From: an uncultured Clostridia bacterium
GTDB taxonomy: Bacteria > Bacillota > Clostridia > Christensenellales > UBA1242
Direction: 5' to 3'
Length of the DNA stretch: 32,385 nt
Assembly: GCA_944383405.1 (NCBI GenBank)
Contig: CALWPL010000004.1
Location: 128,276 to 160,660 of the forward strand
In this document: positions 1 through 8,175 of the stretch, piece by piece
Position numbering within the stretch: position 1 is the stretch's first letter
How the letters are laid out: each line of letters opens with the position of its first letter
Program-made: the position numbers and the translations under genes
Notes under the pieces: generated by a model
Database searches by the model: none
What the model was told of the DNA's origin: nothing
Seen by the model: only the letters and a program-made list of their open reading frames with translations

Positions 1-162
1 TCTCTTTCTAAGTCTTCTGCCGATATATGCGTGTTGCAAACTTTTCATAAGCGCTTCATTTGCAACTCTAACAAGTCTGCTTCTTGCACCCCAGAACCCC
101 TTAGTCTGCTTTAATATTGCTCTTTTATGTTTATTTTTATTTACTGCTCTTTTTATTCTCAT
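1..162 (-). CDS. rplT: 50S ribosomal protein L20, N-terminal part (cut by window edge)
   Basis: The first 54 residues of L20 are visible; the rest lies beyond position 1. L20 binds 23S rRNA early in large-subunit assembly and, in Firmicutes, also represses its own infC-rpmI-rplT operon. The family signature is clear: a Lys/Arg-rich start, then KGFWGARSRLVRVANEA and SLQHAYIGRR, matching the KGYYGARSRLFRVANQAV and SLQYAYRDRR blocks of known L20. The ATG at 160-162 has an AAAGGAG Shine-Dalgarno sequence about 9 nt upstream. It follows rpmI by 17 nt, the usual operon order. It is too short for the ORF-length cut-offs often used, but the identification is secure. Confidence 0.95.
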   Translation of the reverse strand, partial: MRIKRAVNKNKHKRAILKQTKGFWGARSRLVRVANEALMKSLQHAYIGRRLRKR

Positions 163-179
163 TTTTTCTCGCTCCTTTA

Positions 180-374
180 TTAACCTTGAACCATTTGTTT
201 AATAGTCTTACTTTGGGCTTTACTTACATAGGTTCCTTTTCTTAAATTTCTCTTAGTTGCTGTTGTTTTTTTAGTTAAAATATGTCTTTTACCCTGCTTA
301 GATCTCTTAATAAGTCCAGACTTTTTAACATCAAACCTTTTCTTTGCTGCACTATTAGTTTTTTGTTTTGGCAT
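180..374 (-). CDS. rpmI: 50S ribosomal protein L35
   Basis: This 64-residue basic protein starts [14 protein letters not shown], the hallmark MPKxKTxxAAxKRF opening of L35, followed by the [15 protein letters not shown] block where the family has GKxHxLxxK. L35 is a small structural protein of the 50S subunit. The ATG is preceded by AAGGAG at 8 nt. The gene sits 17 nt after the infC stop and 17 nt before rplT, so the three are almost certainly one transcript controlled from the leader upstream of infC. Length and sequence are ordinary for the family. Confidence 0.97.
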   Translation of the reverse strand: MPKQKTNSAAKKRFDVKKSGLIKRSKQGKRHILTKKTTATKRNLRKGTYVSKAQSKTIKQMVQG

Positions 375-391
375 AATTTCATCTCCTTAAA

Positions 392-907
392 TCATTTTGT
401 TTTTATTGGGGCAAGAACCATAAAAATATTCCTACCCATTATTTCTGGTGCCTTTTCAATAACACCAAATTCTTTGACAATCTCAAAAAACGAGTTCATT
501 ATATCAATTCCTATTTCAGGTCTTGCCTGTTGACGCCCTTTCATGCGAATACTTACCTTAACCTTATCTCCACTTGACAGAAATCTCTCAGCGTGCCTTG
601 CCTTAATCTCGACATCGTGTTTATCAATTGTCATTGATAACTGTACTTCCTTAATATCAACAGTTTTTTGTGCTTTTCTTTGCTCTTTTAACCTTTTTGC
701 TTGATCAAATTTAAATTTGCCATAATCAATTATTTTACAAACAGGTGGCTCTGCATTTGGAGAAATTAAAACTAAATCTAAATCTTGCTCCTCTGCAATG
801 TTTAAAGCATCACGACTTGACATAATACCAAGTTGCTCATTATTTGAACCAATAAGCCTAACTTGTGGTAATCTAATGTCTCCGTTTAGTAATTGTTGAT
901 TTTTAAT
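392..907 (-). CDS. infC: Translation initiation factor IF-3, AUU start codon
   Basis: IF-3 binds the 30S subunit, prevents premature 50S joining and proofreads the start codon. The 171-residue product shows the N-terminal block INGD-IRLPQVRLIGSNNEQLGI, the linker with PPVCKIIDYGKFKFDQ, and the C-terminal domain with RMKGRQ and the closing MVLAPIKTK. The reading frame stays open upstream, but a GGGAGG sequence at about 917-922 sits 9 nt before an ATT codon at 905-907, and homology begins there. Rare AUU starts are known for infC in Escherichia coli and Bacillus subtilis, where they allow feedback by IF-3 itself. The longer in-frame extension to 988 runs through the leader terminator hairpin and is therefore not coding. 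The gene ends in TGA, which also shows that TGA is a stop here. Confidence 0.93.
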   Translation of the reverse strand: MKNQQLLNGDIRLPQVRLIGSNNEQLGIMSSRDALNIAEEQDLDLVLISPNAEPPVCKIIDYGKFKFDQAKRLKEQRKAQKTVDIKEVQLSMTIDKHDVEIKARHAERFLSSGDKVKVSIRMKGRQQARPEIGIDIMNSFFEIVKEFGVIEKAPEIMGRNIFMVLAPIKTK

Positions 908-943
908 AGTAAAATACCTCCCTATTTTTAATTTGTCCAACTT

Positions 944-1057
944 AAAATAAAAAAGTGGACAGAATAAAGCCCACTTTTTAACAATCAATAAATGATAGCA
1001 ACCGTTTGAACATAATTATTAAACGGTGAGAAGTGGAACTTCTTCTTTAAACGAGTT
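944..1057 (-). promoter_or_regulatory. infC-rpmI-rplT leader, probable L20 autoregulatory attenuator
   Basis: Between the promoter and infC the transcript can form ACCGTTT/AAACGGT (1001-1007 with 1021-1027) and then an intrinsic terminator, AAAAAGTGG/CCACTTTTT (950-958 with 971-979), followed by a T-rich run. An upstream CCACTT (minus strand, 1031-1036) is complementary to the AAGTGG arm and could act as antiterminator. Position and logic match the Firmicutes L20 leader, where L20 favours the terminated form. The L20-binding site itself was not matched to a covariance model, so the ligand is inferred from gene context. Confidence 0.65.
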
Positions 1058-1058
1058 A

Positions 1059-1087
1059 ATATTAACACATATAAATAGATATGTCAA
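1059..1087 (-). promoter_or_regulatory. SigA-type promoter of infC operon
   Basis: A perfect -35 TTGACA (1082-1087) is separated by 17 nt from a -10 TAATAT (1059-1064) on the minus strand. It lies immediately downstream of thrS and upstream of the infC leader, so infC-rpmI-rplT can be transcribed independently of thrS. Confidence 0.8.
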
Positions 1088-1101
1088 GTACAAATTAAAG
1101 A

Positions 1102-2829
1102 TTAATAAATTTTTTTAGTATCCCTTTCAACAATTAATTCTTGAATAAAAGATACTAAATCCTGCGAACCAAGATCACCTTGACTTCTACTTCTAACACA
1201 AATAGTTTTATTTTCCATTTCTTTTTCCCCAAGAACAAGCATATATGGGATTTTATTTAATTGTGCTTCTCTAATTTTTTTACCAATTTTCTCATTTCTA
1301 TCATCAATTTCAACTCTAAAACCAAATTTTTCAAGTTCTCCCTTAACTTTATTAGCATAAGGAATTATTGAATCATTTATGTTTAGAATTTTTATTTGAA
1401 CAGGTGCAAGCCAAAGTGGAAAAGCCCCTGCAAAATTTTCTGTTATGATACCAAGGAATCTATCTATTGAACCATAAATCACACGATGAATCATAACCGG
1501 TTCTTTCTTTGAACCATCTGCATCAGTGTATTCAAGATTAAATCTCTTTGGCAACTGCATATCAAGTTGAATTGTACCGCATTGCCAAGTTCTACCAATA
1601 GCGTCTTTTATATGAATGTCAATTTTTGGTCCATAAAAAGCACCATCGCCTTCATTAATAATATAAGTTTTACCAATCTTATCAAGAGCATTTTTAAGAG
1701 CAGATTCTGCTTCTCTCCAAGTCTTTTCATCTCCAATATGGTCTTCTGGCATTGTTGAAATTTCAAGATGATAAGTAAGCCCAAATGTACTATAAATCTT
1801 ATCAACAAGGCTAAGGACATTTTGAACTTCACTCTCAATTTGATTTGGAAGCATAAAAATATGAGCGTCATCTTGCGTAAAACTTCTTACTCTAAACAAT
1901 CCATGTAAAGTCCCACTGGCTTCATGTCTATGAACCTTTCCAAGTTCTCCAATTCTCAGTGGAAATTCTTTATAAGAATGAGGCATTTCCTTATAATAAA
2001 GCATACATCCAGGACAATTCATAGGTTTAATTGCAAACTCAGTATCTTCCATTTTAAAAGTATACATATTTTTCTTATAGTGATCCCAGTGCCCTGATAA
2101 TTGCCATAAAGATTTGTCCATTGCAATAGGCGTTTCTATTTCAATATAACCTGCTTTTTTATGTTCTTTTCTCCAAAAATCAATAAGTAAATTTTTAACA
2201 ATTAGCCCTTTTGGCATATAAAAAGGCATTCCTTGCGCATAATCAGATATAAAAAAGAGTCCAAGTTCCTTACCAAGTTTTCTATGATCTCGCTTTTTTG
2301 CTTCTTCAAGCATTTTTATATGTTCATCAAGTTCTTCCTTTGTCTCATATCCGTATACATAAACTCTCTGCAACATTTTGTTTTTCTCATCGCCTCTCCA
2401 GTACGCACCACTTACCCTACTTACCTTGAAGGCAAAATTTTTTAACTCTTTAGAACTTTTTACATGAGGGCCTCGACATAAATCACACCAATCATCACCC
2501 AAGGTATAAATTGATATTTCTTCATCTTCTGGCAAATTATTAATTAATTCTACCTTATAAGGATTTGATTTAAAAATATCAAGGGCTTGCTTTTTGTTTA
2601 CAACCTTTCGCTCAAACTTTTCATCAAGAGAAATAATTCTCTTCATTTCTTTTTCAATTTTCTTAAAATCTTCTGGCGTAATTGTATCTTCCAAGTCAAA
2701 ATCATAATAAAATCCATCATCAATAGCAGGTCCGATTGTGTTGTTTACATTTTTAAATAGTCCATCTACTGCTTTTGCTAAAACATGGGCACAACTATGC
2801 CTAAACATATTTAATTCTTCTTTTTCCAT
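1102..2829 (-). CDS. thrS: Threonyl-tRNA synthetase without the N-terminal TGS domain
   Basis: This class II synthetase charges tRNA-Thr. The 575-residue protein begins directly in the editing (N2) domain with HSCAH at residues 11-15 and continues with CDLCRGPHV. The catalytic core shows NCPGC (zinc-binding Cys), the motif 2 region HRHEASGTLHGLFRVRSFTQ, GDGAFYGPKIDIH, WQCGTIQLD and the motif 3 region HRVIYGSIDRFLGI, then the anticodon-binding domain at the C-terminus. Usual bacterial ThrRS is about 640 residues; the roughly 60-residue TGS (N1) domain is missing here. The ATG has AAGGAG upstream, and the T-box leader ends just before it, so the short start is not an annotation artefact. Expression is very likely controlled by uncharged tRNA-Thr through that leader. 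It lies downstream of a ytxC-like gene and upstream of infC, as in Bacillus. Confidence 0.96.
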   Translation of the reverse strand: MEKEELNMFRHSCAHVLAKAVDGLFKNVNNTIGPAIDDGFYYDFDLEDTITPEDFKKIEKEMKRIISLDEKFERKVVNKKQALDIFKSNPYKVELINNLPEDEEISIYTLGDDWCDLCRGPHVKSSKELKNFAFKVSRVSGAYWRGDEKNKMLQRVYVYGYETKEELDEHIKMLEEAKKRDHRKLGKELGLFFISDYAQGMPFYMPKGLIVKNLLIDFWRKEHKKAGYIEIETPIAMDKSLWQLSGHWDHYKKNMYTFKMEDTEFAIKPMNCPGCMLYYKEMPHSYKEFPLRIGELGKVHRHEASGTLHGLFRVRSFTQDDAHIFMLPNQIESEVQNVLSLVDKIYSTFGLTYHLEISTMPEDHIGDEKTWREAESALKNALDKIGKTYIINEGDGAFYGPKIDIHIKDAIGRTWQCGTIQLDMQLPKRFNLEYTDADGSKKEPVMIHRVIYGSIDRFLGIITENFAGAFPLWLAPVQIKILNINDSIIPYANKVKGELEKFGFRVEIDDRNEKIGKKIREAQLNKIPYMLVLGEKEMENKTICVRSRSQGDLGSQDLVSFIQELIVERDTKKIY

Positions 2830-2867
2830 TTTTAACTCCTTTATACCTTTTGAGTATTAAGTGCTTT

Positions 2868-3119
2868 TAAATAAAAAAGCCCTTAACAATAACTCAATTT
2901 ATTGTTAAAGGACGAAAATAAAATTTCCGCGGTTCCACCTTTATTGTTAAAGACACTCTTTAACCACTTTGACCTTTTAATCAAAAAGGACTAAAATGCA
3001 TAGAGCAATTTGTGGTTTCGACATTGAAAAACTACTTTTTCGCAACTTCCAGCCTAGGTTGCCTTCTCTGGTAAAGCCTTTTTTCACGCTACTTGTCAAA
3101 TGCTTTCCTACTATGATAT
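2868..3119 (-). promoter_or_regulatory. T-box riboswitch (tRNA-Thr responsive) upstream of thrS
   Basis: The leader has the T-box sequence AGGTGGAACCGCGG (2927-2940), the stem I AGAGA motif (3065-3069) and the GCTGGAAG distal loop element (3046-3053). A specifier loop reads GAA-ACC-A with ACC, a threonine codon, at 3014-3016. The terminator stem is CCTTTAACAATAA/TTATTGTTAAGG (2899-2911 with 2881-2892) followed by a T tract. The antiterminator would pair AAAGG beside the T-box with the CCTTT of the terminator arm. Uncharged tRNA-Thr is expected to stabilise the antiterminator and let transcription enter thrS. Confidence 0.95.
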
Positions 3120-3123
3120 TTTT

Positions 3124-3153
3124 ATTATATTATTTCATCTCAATGCTTGTCAA
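3124..3153 (-). promoter_or_regulatory. SigA-type promoter of the thrS T-box transcript
   Basis: Perfect TTGACA (3148-3153) and perfect TATAAT (3124-3129) are spaced by 18 nt on the minus strand, placing the start about 3117, right at the T-box 5' end. The -35 lies only 7 nt beyond the stop codon of the ytxC-like gene. Confidence 0.85.
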
Positions 3154-3159
3154 TACTTT

Positions 3160-3909
3160 TTACTTACAAATTTCAATTCTATTTGAAAAAAACTTATATA
3201 ATTTTTTTATTAAATTATCCTTTAAAAAACTATTACAATGAATAATAATCTTTTCTGGATTGAGTGCAATTAGAGAAGTTAGCAACTTTGTATCATCATA
3301 AATTATATTTTTTTCAAGTAAAAAATCATTTATAACCTTACCTTCGACATCACAAAGTAAATAGCAATCTTTTTTTGAAAAAACATTGACTGCATAGCAT
3401 CTATGTTCAAGATTGCTTATCAAAAACTTAATCAATTCCAGAAAACTATCATCACTAAGTAAATACATAATATTATCATTAGCAAGAGTTATTAATTCGT
3501 TCCATTTTTTCTTTAAAAAAGGTAACTTAAATTCAATAAACGAATTTAAATAAAAATTCTTTTTAAAAGCCATCCTTTCAATTATAATCTTTTTATCCAT
3601 ATCACTATCAAAACAAACTAATGTTTGCAAAAAAACATTCATGTTAATACTATGAACTTTTTCAAAAGTTAAATTATTTAAAATATACTCTTTTTTATAA
3701 AATAACAATATAATTTCTGCTATCTTTTCTGCTAAAAAGGTTGTCGTTTTGTTTTCATATTCACTTGGTATTGCGATTAAAACTTTAAAATAACCTTGGG
3801 TACATACATTTACAACAATACCCTTTAGACTCTTTATATAATCGACTACTTTTCTTTCAAAAGTATCTGCTTGCTCGCCACTATTAAAACAAATACAATA
3901 TTCCCACAT
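3160..3909 (-). CDS. YtxC-like protein (putative sporulation-associated family)
   Basis: The 249-residue protein is assigned to the YtxC-like family mainly from its C-terminus, where DDTKLLTSLIALNPEKIIIH is followed by a conserved tail (FFSNRIEICK), and from its place directly upstream of thrS, exactly as ytxC in Bacillus subtilis. The biochemical role of YtxC is unknown. The N-terminal half is weakly conserved, rich in Lys, Ile and Phe, with no membrane segment or signal peptide. An in-frame TTG 15 nt upstream was not used as start: the ATG at 3907-3909 has an AGG 7 nt before it. The reading frame stops 7 nt before the thrS promoter. The family link is a recalled pattern, not a search result. 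Confidence 0.7.
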   Translation of the reverse strand: MWEYCICFNSGEQADTFERKVVDYIKSLKGIVVNVCTQGYFKVLIAIPSEYENKTTTFLAEKIAEIILLFYKKEYILNNLTFEKVHSINMNVFLQTLVCFDSDMDKKIIIERMAFKKNFYLNSFIEFKLPFLKKKWNELITLANDNIMYLLSDDSFLELIKFLISNLEHRCYAVNVFSKKDCYLLCDVEGKVINDFLLEKNIIYDDTKLLTSLIALNPEKIIIHCNSFLKDNLIKKLYKFFSNRIEICK

Positions 3910-4173
3910 AATTAAACCTATCAATATTTTATGCAGTTAATTCTGTTATACTCATAAGAATAGAAAATATTAATTGTAAAATAATAGCAAAATTTATCAT
4001 AAACTAAGTTCTTATTCATTTTTACTTGCCTTTAAAAGATTAAAATGCTACTTATTTTTAATATCCAACAATTACTAATAGATATAAAAGATTAGAAAAA
4101 TAAAATGAGAACAAAGTTTATAACTATATATAAAAAATTTTGCTACTTTCTAAAATTTATATAAAAATAAAAC
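3910..4173. other. AT-rich intergenic region, no gene assigned
   Basis: This stretch between the lysS terminator and the ytxC-like gene is extremely AT-rich. It should contain the ytxC promoter; a TATAAC at about 3947-3952 (minus strand) is a candidate -10, but no convincing -35 stands 16-18 nt away. No tRNA-like or repeat structure is visible. Confidence 0.5.
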
Positions 4174-4208
4174 AAAAAAGACTAAGAAAATAAATCTTAA
4201 TCTTTTTT
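4174..4208 (-). terminator. Intrinsic terminator after lysS
   Basis: On the minus strand AAAAAAGATTAAGA pairs with TCTTAGTCTTTTTT (4195-4208 with 4174-4187; one mismatch, 7-nt loop) and the 3' arm ends in a run of T. It begins 5 nt beyond the lysS stop codon. Confidence 0.8.
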
Positions 4209-4212
4209 AACT

Positions 4213-5679
4213 CTATTTCATAAGTGGGAAAAGCACTACATCTCTAATTGATTCTTGATTTGTAAGTAAACACATAAGTCTATCAACACCAAATCCAAGA
4301 CCAGAAATTGGAGGCATACCATGTTCCATTGCATTTAAGAAATCTTCATCAAGCTCCATTGCTTCATCATCACCCTGCATTCTTGCTTTTGCCTGTTCTT
4401 CAAGTGCCTGTCTTTGAACAATAGGATCAACAAGTTCTGAATATGCCTTACAAATTTCATCTCCACAAACTAGCACTTGGAACATATCAATCCTTCTATT
4501 ATCTTCATCATTCCTTCTTGCGAGAGGCACAAGACATGCAGGATAATTAAATAAAATAGTAGGTTCAACTATATTTTCCCTTATTTTTCTCTTATATACA
4601 AAATCTATTACACCACCAACAGTCTTACATTCGACAAAATCGTCTTCACTAAAAAGTTTTGTAGAAACAATTTTTTTCTTTAAAACATCAACATTGGTAT
4701 AATCGAGAACATTGAAACCAAGAATTTCATTAATCTTCTCAGTGTAATTTATTCTTTTAAACTCTTTTGAAAAATCAAGTTTGTGTCCTTTAAATTCAAG
4801 AACTAAATTTCCTTCACACACACACTTAATTGCTTCCCTTATAAAATTTGTGAAAAATTTTATATTGTCTTCAAAATTCCAATAAGCCGCATACCACTCA
4901 ACCATTGTAAACTCTTGTAAATGGCTTGTGTCCATGCCTTCATTTCTAAAACATTTTGCTACTTCGAAAACTCTATCGAAACCACCTGCAATAACTTGCT
5001 TTAAATAAACTTCTGGCGCAATTCTAAGATTACATATTTTATTTAAAGCATTATGTTTTGTGAAAAAAGGTTTTGCACTAGCCCCACAAACAGCACTCTG
5101 CAAAATAGGAGTTTCAACCTCAGTAAACCCATTTTCCTCCAAAAATTTTCTTATAAAGGATAAAAATTTACTTCTTTTTAAAAAAACTTTTCTACTTTCT
5201 TCATTGCTAACTAAGTCCATGCATCTTTCACGATATCTTTGGTCAAGATTAGTTAAACCATGAAATTTTTCAGGAAGAGGTAAAATCGCCTTTGAGAGCA
5301 ACTTAAAATTGTGAGTTCTTACAGTTTTTTCTCCAGTATGAGTCGTATATAGTTCCCCTTCAACGCCAATAAAGTCTCCGGTATCTATCATTGATTTGAA
5401 AAAAGCATATTCTTCTTCTGAAACTTCATTTCTACTAATACTTACTTGAAGTCTTGCATTAATGTCTTCAATCGCAAAAAAACTAAGTTTGCCCATAATT
5501 CTTCTAAAAGTAATACGGCCACAAACCTTTACATGCACCCCATCTTCAAGGAGTTTTGCTTCAACAAGTCTATGAGTTCTCTCATATTTATCAGCATAAA
5601 CAATGAAGCCTTTTTCTTTTAATTCTTTTATCTTTTGTTTTCTTACTTCAATCTCGCTCGACAAGTTTTGAATTTCCAT
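4213..5679 (-). CDS. lysS: Lysyl-tRNA synthetase (class II)
   Basis: This enzyme charges tRNA-Lys. The 488-residue chain has the N-terminal OB-fold anticodon domain (roughly residues 45-145, with VKVCGRI and GDFIGVEGE), then the class II core: motif 1 around FLEENGFTEVETPIL, LRIAPEVYLKQ, motif 2 FRNEGMDTSHLQEFTMVEWY, and motif 3 GLGFGVDRLMCLLT with the typical ending SIRDVVLFPLMK. Motif 2 differs slightly from the common FRNEG-D-T-HNPEFT form (HLQEF instead of HNPEF). The start ATG overlaps the DUF1292 stop as TAATG, implying translational coupling, and the gene ends the ruvX-DUF1292-lysS operon just before a terminator. Confidence 0.96.
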   Translation of the reverse strand: MEIQNLSSEIEVRKQKIKELKEKGFIVYADKYERTHRLVEAKLLEDGVHVKVCGRITFRRIMGKLSFFAIEDINARLQVSISRNEVSEEEYAFFKSMIDTGDFIGVEGELYTTHTGEKTVRTHNFKLLSKAILPLPEKFHGLTNLDQRYRERCMDLVSNEESRKVFLKRSKFLSFIRKFLEENGFTEVETPILQSAVCGASAKPFFTKHNALNKICNLRIAPEVYLKQVIAGGFDRVFEVAKCFRNEGMDTSHLQEFTMVEWYAAYWNFEDNIKFFTNFIREAIKCVCEGNLVLEFKGHKLDFSKEFKRINYTEKINEILGFNVLDYTNVDVLKKKIVSTKLFSEDDFVECKTVGGVIDFVYKRKIRENIVEPTILFNYPACLVPLARRNDEDNRRIDMFQVLVCGDEICKAYSELVDPIVQRQALEEQAKARMQGDDEAMELDEDFLNAMEHGMPPISGLGFGVDRLMCLLTNQESIRDVVLFPLMK

Positions 5680-6032
5680 TACTTACTACCCTTGTTTTTA
5701 TCAATTTTTTGCTTTTCTTCCTCTTCATCCATCAATTTATTATAGATTTCAAAAACTTTATCTATTATATCAATGTCTGAAACAAGATTAAGATACTCAC
5801 TATCCCCTTCATCGCTTTCATTTTCAACTATTTCAAAAACAAGTGCTTCGTCTTCTCCTATTCCTTCCATTTGTTCAATAGGTTTTAAAATTGCATATAC
5901 CTGTTCTTCAATAGGAATAAGTGCAATTTGGTCAAATTTTACTTCTTCCCCTTTTTCGTTAAAAAGTGAAATTGGACTTGTATCATCCTCGTCAAATAAA
6001 CGGTCTATTGGACTTTTTTCTTCTTCACTCAT
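5679..6032 (-). CDS. DUF1292 family protein (YrzB-like)
   Basis: This is a 117-residue, very acidic protein with the DUF1292 core: an SPISLFNEKGEEVKFDQIA strand pattern followed by YAILKPIEQ and EALVFEIVEN, where the family has a YA-L-P motif and an FR/FEI motif. The C-terminus is a Lys/Glu-rich tail. No catalytic residues are known for the family and the function is unknown. In Bacillus the yrzB gene lies next to the ruvX orthologue yrrK, the same pairing as here. The start follows an AAGGAG at a good distance and lies 13 nt after ruvX; the stop overlaps the lysS ATG. Confidence 0.85.
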   Translation of the reverse strand: MSEEEKSPIDRLFDEDDTSPISLFNEKGEEVKFDQIALIPIEEQVYAILKPIEQMEGIGEDEALVFEIVENESDEGDSEYLNLVSDIDIIDKVFEIYNKLMDEEEEKQKIDKNKGSK

Positions 6033-6045
6033 TTTTTAATCTCCT

Positions 6046-6459
6046 TTATTTTGATTTCATGTCTAAATAATTTTGCAAAATTATTGTTGCTGCGACCTTA
6101 TCAATTATTTTCTTTCTATCTTCACGCCTTACATCCGCTTCTATAAGCAATCGTTCGGCTGAAACACTTGTTAAGCGCTCATCAAGATATGATATCTTAA
6201 TATTAGACTTTTCCCCTAGCAAATCTCCGAACTCTCTTGTTGCTTGAGCCCTTTCTCCTTCGCTACCATCCATATTAACAGGTAAACCAAGAATTATCTC
6301 ATCAACTTCGTGCGTTCTCGCAAGTGTAGTTAAATAATTAAGATCGCTTTCCAAATTTTTTCTCGTATACGACTCATAACCATTAGCAATAATGTTTAAT
6401 AAATCACTAAACGCTATTCCAATCCTTACTTCGCCATAATCAAGAGCCATCTTACGCAT
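6046..6459 (-). CDS. ruvX: RuvX/YqgF-type putative Holliday junction resolvase
   Basis: This RNase H-fold nuclease family acts in resolving recombination intermediates and, in some bacteria, in 16S rRNA 5' processing. The 137-residue protein shows the first catalytic Asp in MALDYGEVRIGIAFSD, the ILGLPVNMDGSEGERA block, the acidic DERLTSVSAERLL motif and the final KKIIDKVAATIILQNYLD with its Asp. The ATG at 6457-6459 is preceded by AAAGGA about 8 nt upstream. A longer frame beginning at a TTG further upstream runs through that ribosome site and was rejected. It heads an operon with the DUF1292 gene and lysS. Confidence 0.92.
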   Translation of the reverse strand: MRKMALDYGEVRIGIAFSDLLNIIANGYESYTRKNLESDLNYLTTLARTHEVDEIILGLPVNMDGSEGERAQATREFGDLLGEKSNIKISYLDERLTSVSAERLLIEADVRREDRKKIIDKVAATIILQNYLDMKSK

Positions 6460-6570
6460 AAAAATTTTTCCTTTCAACAATAATATCTACATCGATAGTC
6501 TATCACATAATATAAAAAAACAAAAGCAATTTAGATAAAAGAAATTTTAAATTTTCGTTAGTTTTTGTAA

Positions 6571-6608
6571 AAAAACTCAAAAAATGCAAGTTAAATAACC
6601 TGCATTTT
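6571..6608 (-). terminator. Intrinsic terminator after tsf
   Basis: The minus strand reads AAAATGCAGGTT, a short A/T loop, then AACTTGCATTTT, followed by more T after a GAG interruption. The arms are 6597-6608 and 6581-6592, with one mismatch. It starts 7 nt beyond the tsf stop codon. Confidence 0.85.
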
Positions 6609-6615
6609 AAGAATT

Positions 6616-7263
6616 TTAACCATTCATTTGATTCATAACTTCTTCTGCAAAATTGTCTTTTCTCTTTTCAAGGCCTTCGCCCATTTCATATCTTACAAAT
6701 CTTCTAATAGTTATTTTCTCGCCAATTTTAAGAGTTGCTTCTGTTATAAGATCAGAAATTGTCTTAGATGGGTCTTTTACAAAATCTTGCTCCATTAAAC
6801 AAACATCTTTGTAATATTTTTTTATTCTTCCTTCAACCATTTTTTCAGCAATATTTTGTGGCTTGCCTTCATTCTTTGCTTGAGCAATTAAAATTTCTTT
6901 TTCTTTTTCAAGATTTTCTGCTGGGACATCCTCAATTCTAACAAATTCAGGTCTTGCAGCAGCAATTTGCATAGCAACATCTTTGACTAATTGGTTAAAT
7001 TCATTGCTTTTAGCAACGAAATCTGTCTCGCAATTTATTTCAACAAGAACGCCAATTTTACCACCCATGTGAATATAACTTCCAACTATGCCTTCGCCTG
7101 CAATACGAGAGGCCTTTTTTGCAACAGAAGCAATTCCCTTTTCTCTTAAATAAGCAACCGCCTTTTCCATATCTCCATCACATGCTTGTAATGCCTTTTG
7201 ACAATCTTGCATACCCGCACCAGTTTTTGCTCTAAGATCTTTTATATCACTTGCATTAATCAT
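6616..7263 (-). CDS. tsf: Elongation factor Ts (short form)
   Basis: EF-Ts is the nucleotide-exchange factor that recycles EF-Tu. The 215-residue protein has the UBA-like N-terminal domain ([20 protein letters not shown]), the EF-Tu contact motif CETDFVAK near residue 80, and [13 protein letters not shown]. Only about 70 residues follow the coiled region, so the second core subdomain is reduced relative to the roughly 290-residue Bacillus form. Shortened EF-Ts proteins are well known in other lineages, so this need not be damage. It follows rpsB by 23 nt with its own ribosome site, and ends just before a strong terminator, closing an rpsB-tsf operon. Confidence 0.96.
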   Translation of the reverse strand: MINASDIKDLRAKTGAGMQDCQKALQACDGDMEKAVAYLREKGIASVAKKASRIAGEGIVGSYIHMGGKIGVLVEINCETDFVAKSNEFNQLVKDVAMQIAAARPEFVRIEDVPAENLEKEKEILIAQAKNEGKPQNIAEKMVEGRIKKYYKDVCLMEQDFVKDPSKTISDLITEATLKIGEKITIRRFVRYEMGEGLEKRKDNFAEEVMNQMNG

Positions 7264-7286
7264 AACTTACTTCTCCTTATTGTTGA

Positions 7287-8066
7287 TTATTTATTTTCTG
7301 TCTCAGATTTTTCTAGCATTTCAGCCATATTTTCATTATTTTGGCTTTCTTCCTGTGAATCTAATTCGGTAGTTCTTGGAGAAACCCCTTCTTTTGCTTC
7401 AATAACAGCATCAGCCATAGCACTAACTATTAACTTCACACTCCTTATTGCATCATCATTTGCTGGAATTGGATAATCAACATCGTCTGGATCACAATTG
7501 GTATCAACAATTCCTACTACAGGAATATTAAGGGCTTTTGCTTCTTTAATCGCAATGTGTTCTTTCTTTGGATCAACAACAAATAATAATCCTGGAAGTT
7601 CCGTCATGTCCTTTATCCCACCAAGAGCCTTTTCTAATTTATCTCTTTCTGCTTTGAGTTTTGCAACTTCTTTCTTTGTTAAAAACTCAAATTCGCCAAC
7701 TTGTTCCATCTGATTTAATTTATTAAGTCTAGCAATCCTTGTTCTAATTGTTTTAAAATTTGTTAAAGTACCCCCAAGCCAACGATTAACAATATAATAC
7801 ATACCGCATCTTTTTGCATCTTGCTCAATTGCTTCCTGAGCCTGTTTTTTTGTTCCTACAAATAAAACACTTTTTCCACTAGCGACCATATCTCTAATAA
7901 AGAAATAAGCCTTATCACATTGTGCAGAAGTATCTTCAAGATTAATGATGTGGATGTCATTCCTTGTTGTAAAAATATACTTCTTCATCTTTGGGTTCCA
8001 CTTATTTGATTGATGACCAAAATGAACCCCTGCCTCTAGTAACTGTTTCATTGAAATTACTGGCAT
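7287..8066 (-). CDS. rpsB: 30S ribosomal protein S2
   Basis: This is a 259-residue S2. Characteristic segments are [79 protein letters not shown] and [27 protein letters not shown]2 assembles late onto the 30S subunit and supports S1 or mRNA docking. A C-terminal acidic tail extends beyond the fold. The ATG has AAGGAGG at good spacing. It is the first gene of rpsB-tsf and has a structured 5' leader that may mediate autoregulation. Confidence 0.97.
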   Translation of the reverse strand: MPVISMKQLLEAGVHFGHQSNKWNPKMKKYIFTTRNDIHIINLEDTSAQCDKAYFFIRDMVASGKSVLFVGTKKQAQEAIEQDAKRCGMYYIVNRWLGGTLTNFKTIRTRIARLNKLNQMEQVGEFEFLTKKEVAKLKAERDKLEKALGGIKDMTELPGLLFVVDPKKEHIAIKEAKALNIPVVGIVDTNCDPDDVDYPIPANDDAIRSVKLIVSAMADAVIEAKEGVSPRTTELDSQEESQNNENMAEMLEKSETENK

Positions 8067-8090
8067 ATATAAAATCCTCCTTCTTGTTAA

Positions 8091-8168
8091 TCCTCCCTAA
8101 AAATCGTGTAGGTATACCTACAACAACACCAATTTGGCACAAGAAAATTTTTAGGTGCGAATTTTTAA
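8091..8168 (-). promoter_or_regulatory. Structured leader of rpsB, candidate autoregulatory element
   Basis: Between promoter and rpsB the transcript has a perfect 16-nt palindrome TGTAGGTATACCTACA (8107-8122), which can fold into a 6-bp hairpin with a TATA loop. It is enclosed by a 9-bp closing pair, CCTAAAAAT (minus strand, 8147-8155) with ATTTTTAGG (8096-8104). The closing arm abuts GGGAGG about 30 nt before the start codon. Leaders upstream of rpsB bind S2 in several bacteria; that this is one is inferred from position and foldability only. Confidence 0.5.
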
Positions 8169-8175
8169 CCTTGTT

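Noticed and set aside
908..988. N-terminal extension of IF-3 to 988
   Set aside because: The extension is encoded by the attenuator hairpin and lies upstream of the GGGAGG site; homology begins at the ATT codon.
3921..4019. A 32-codon open frame on the minus strand starting at an ATG (4017-4019), ending just before the ytxC-like start
   Set aside because: Weak AAAGG site and composition like the surrounding AT-rich DNA; no recognisable motif. It could be a leader peptide but is not supported.
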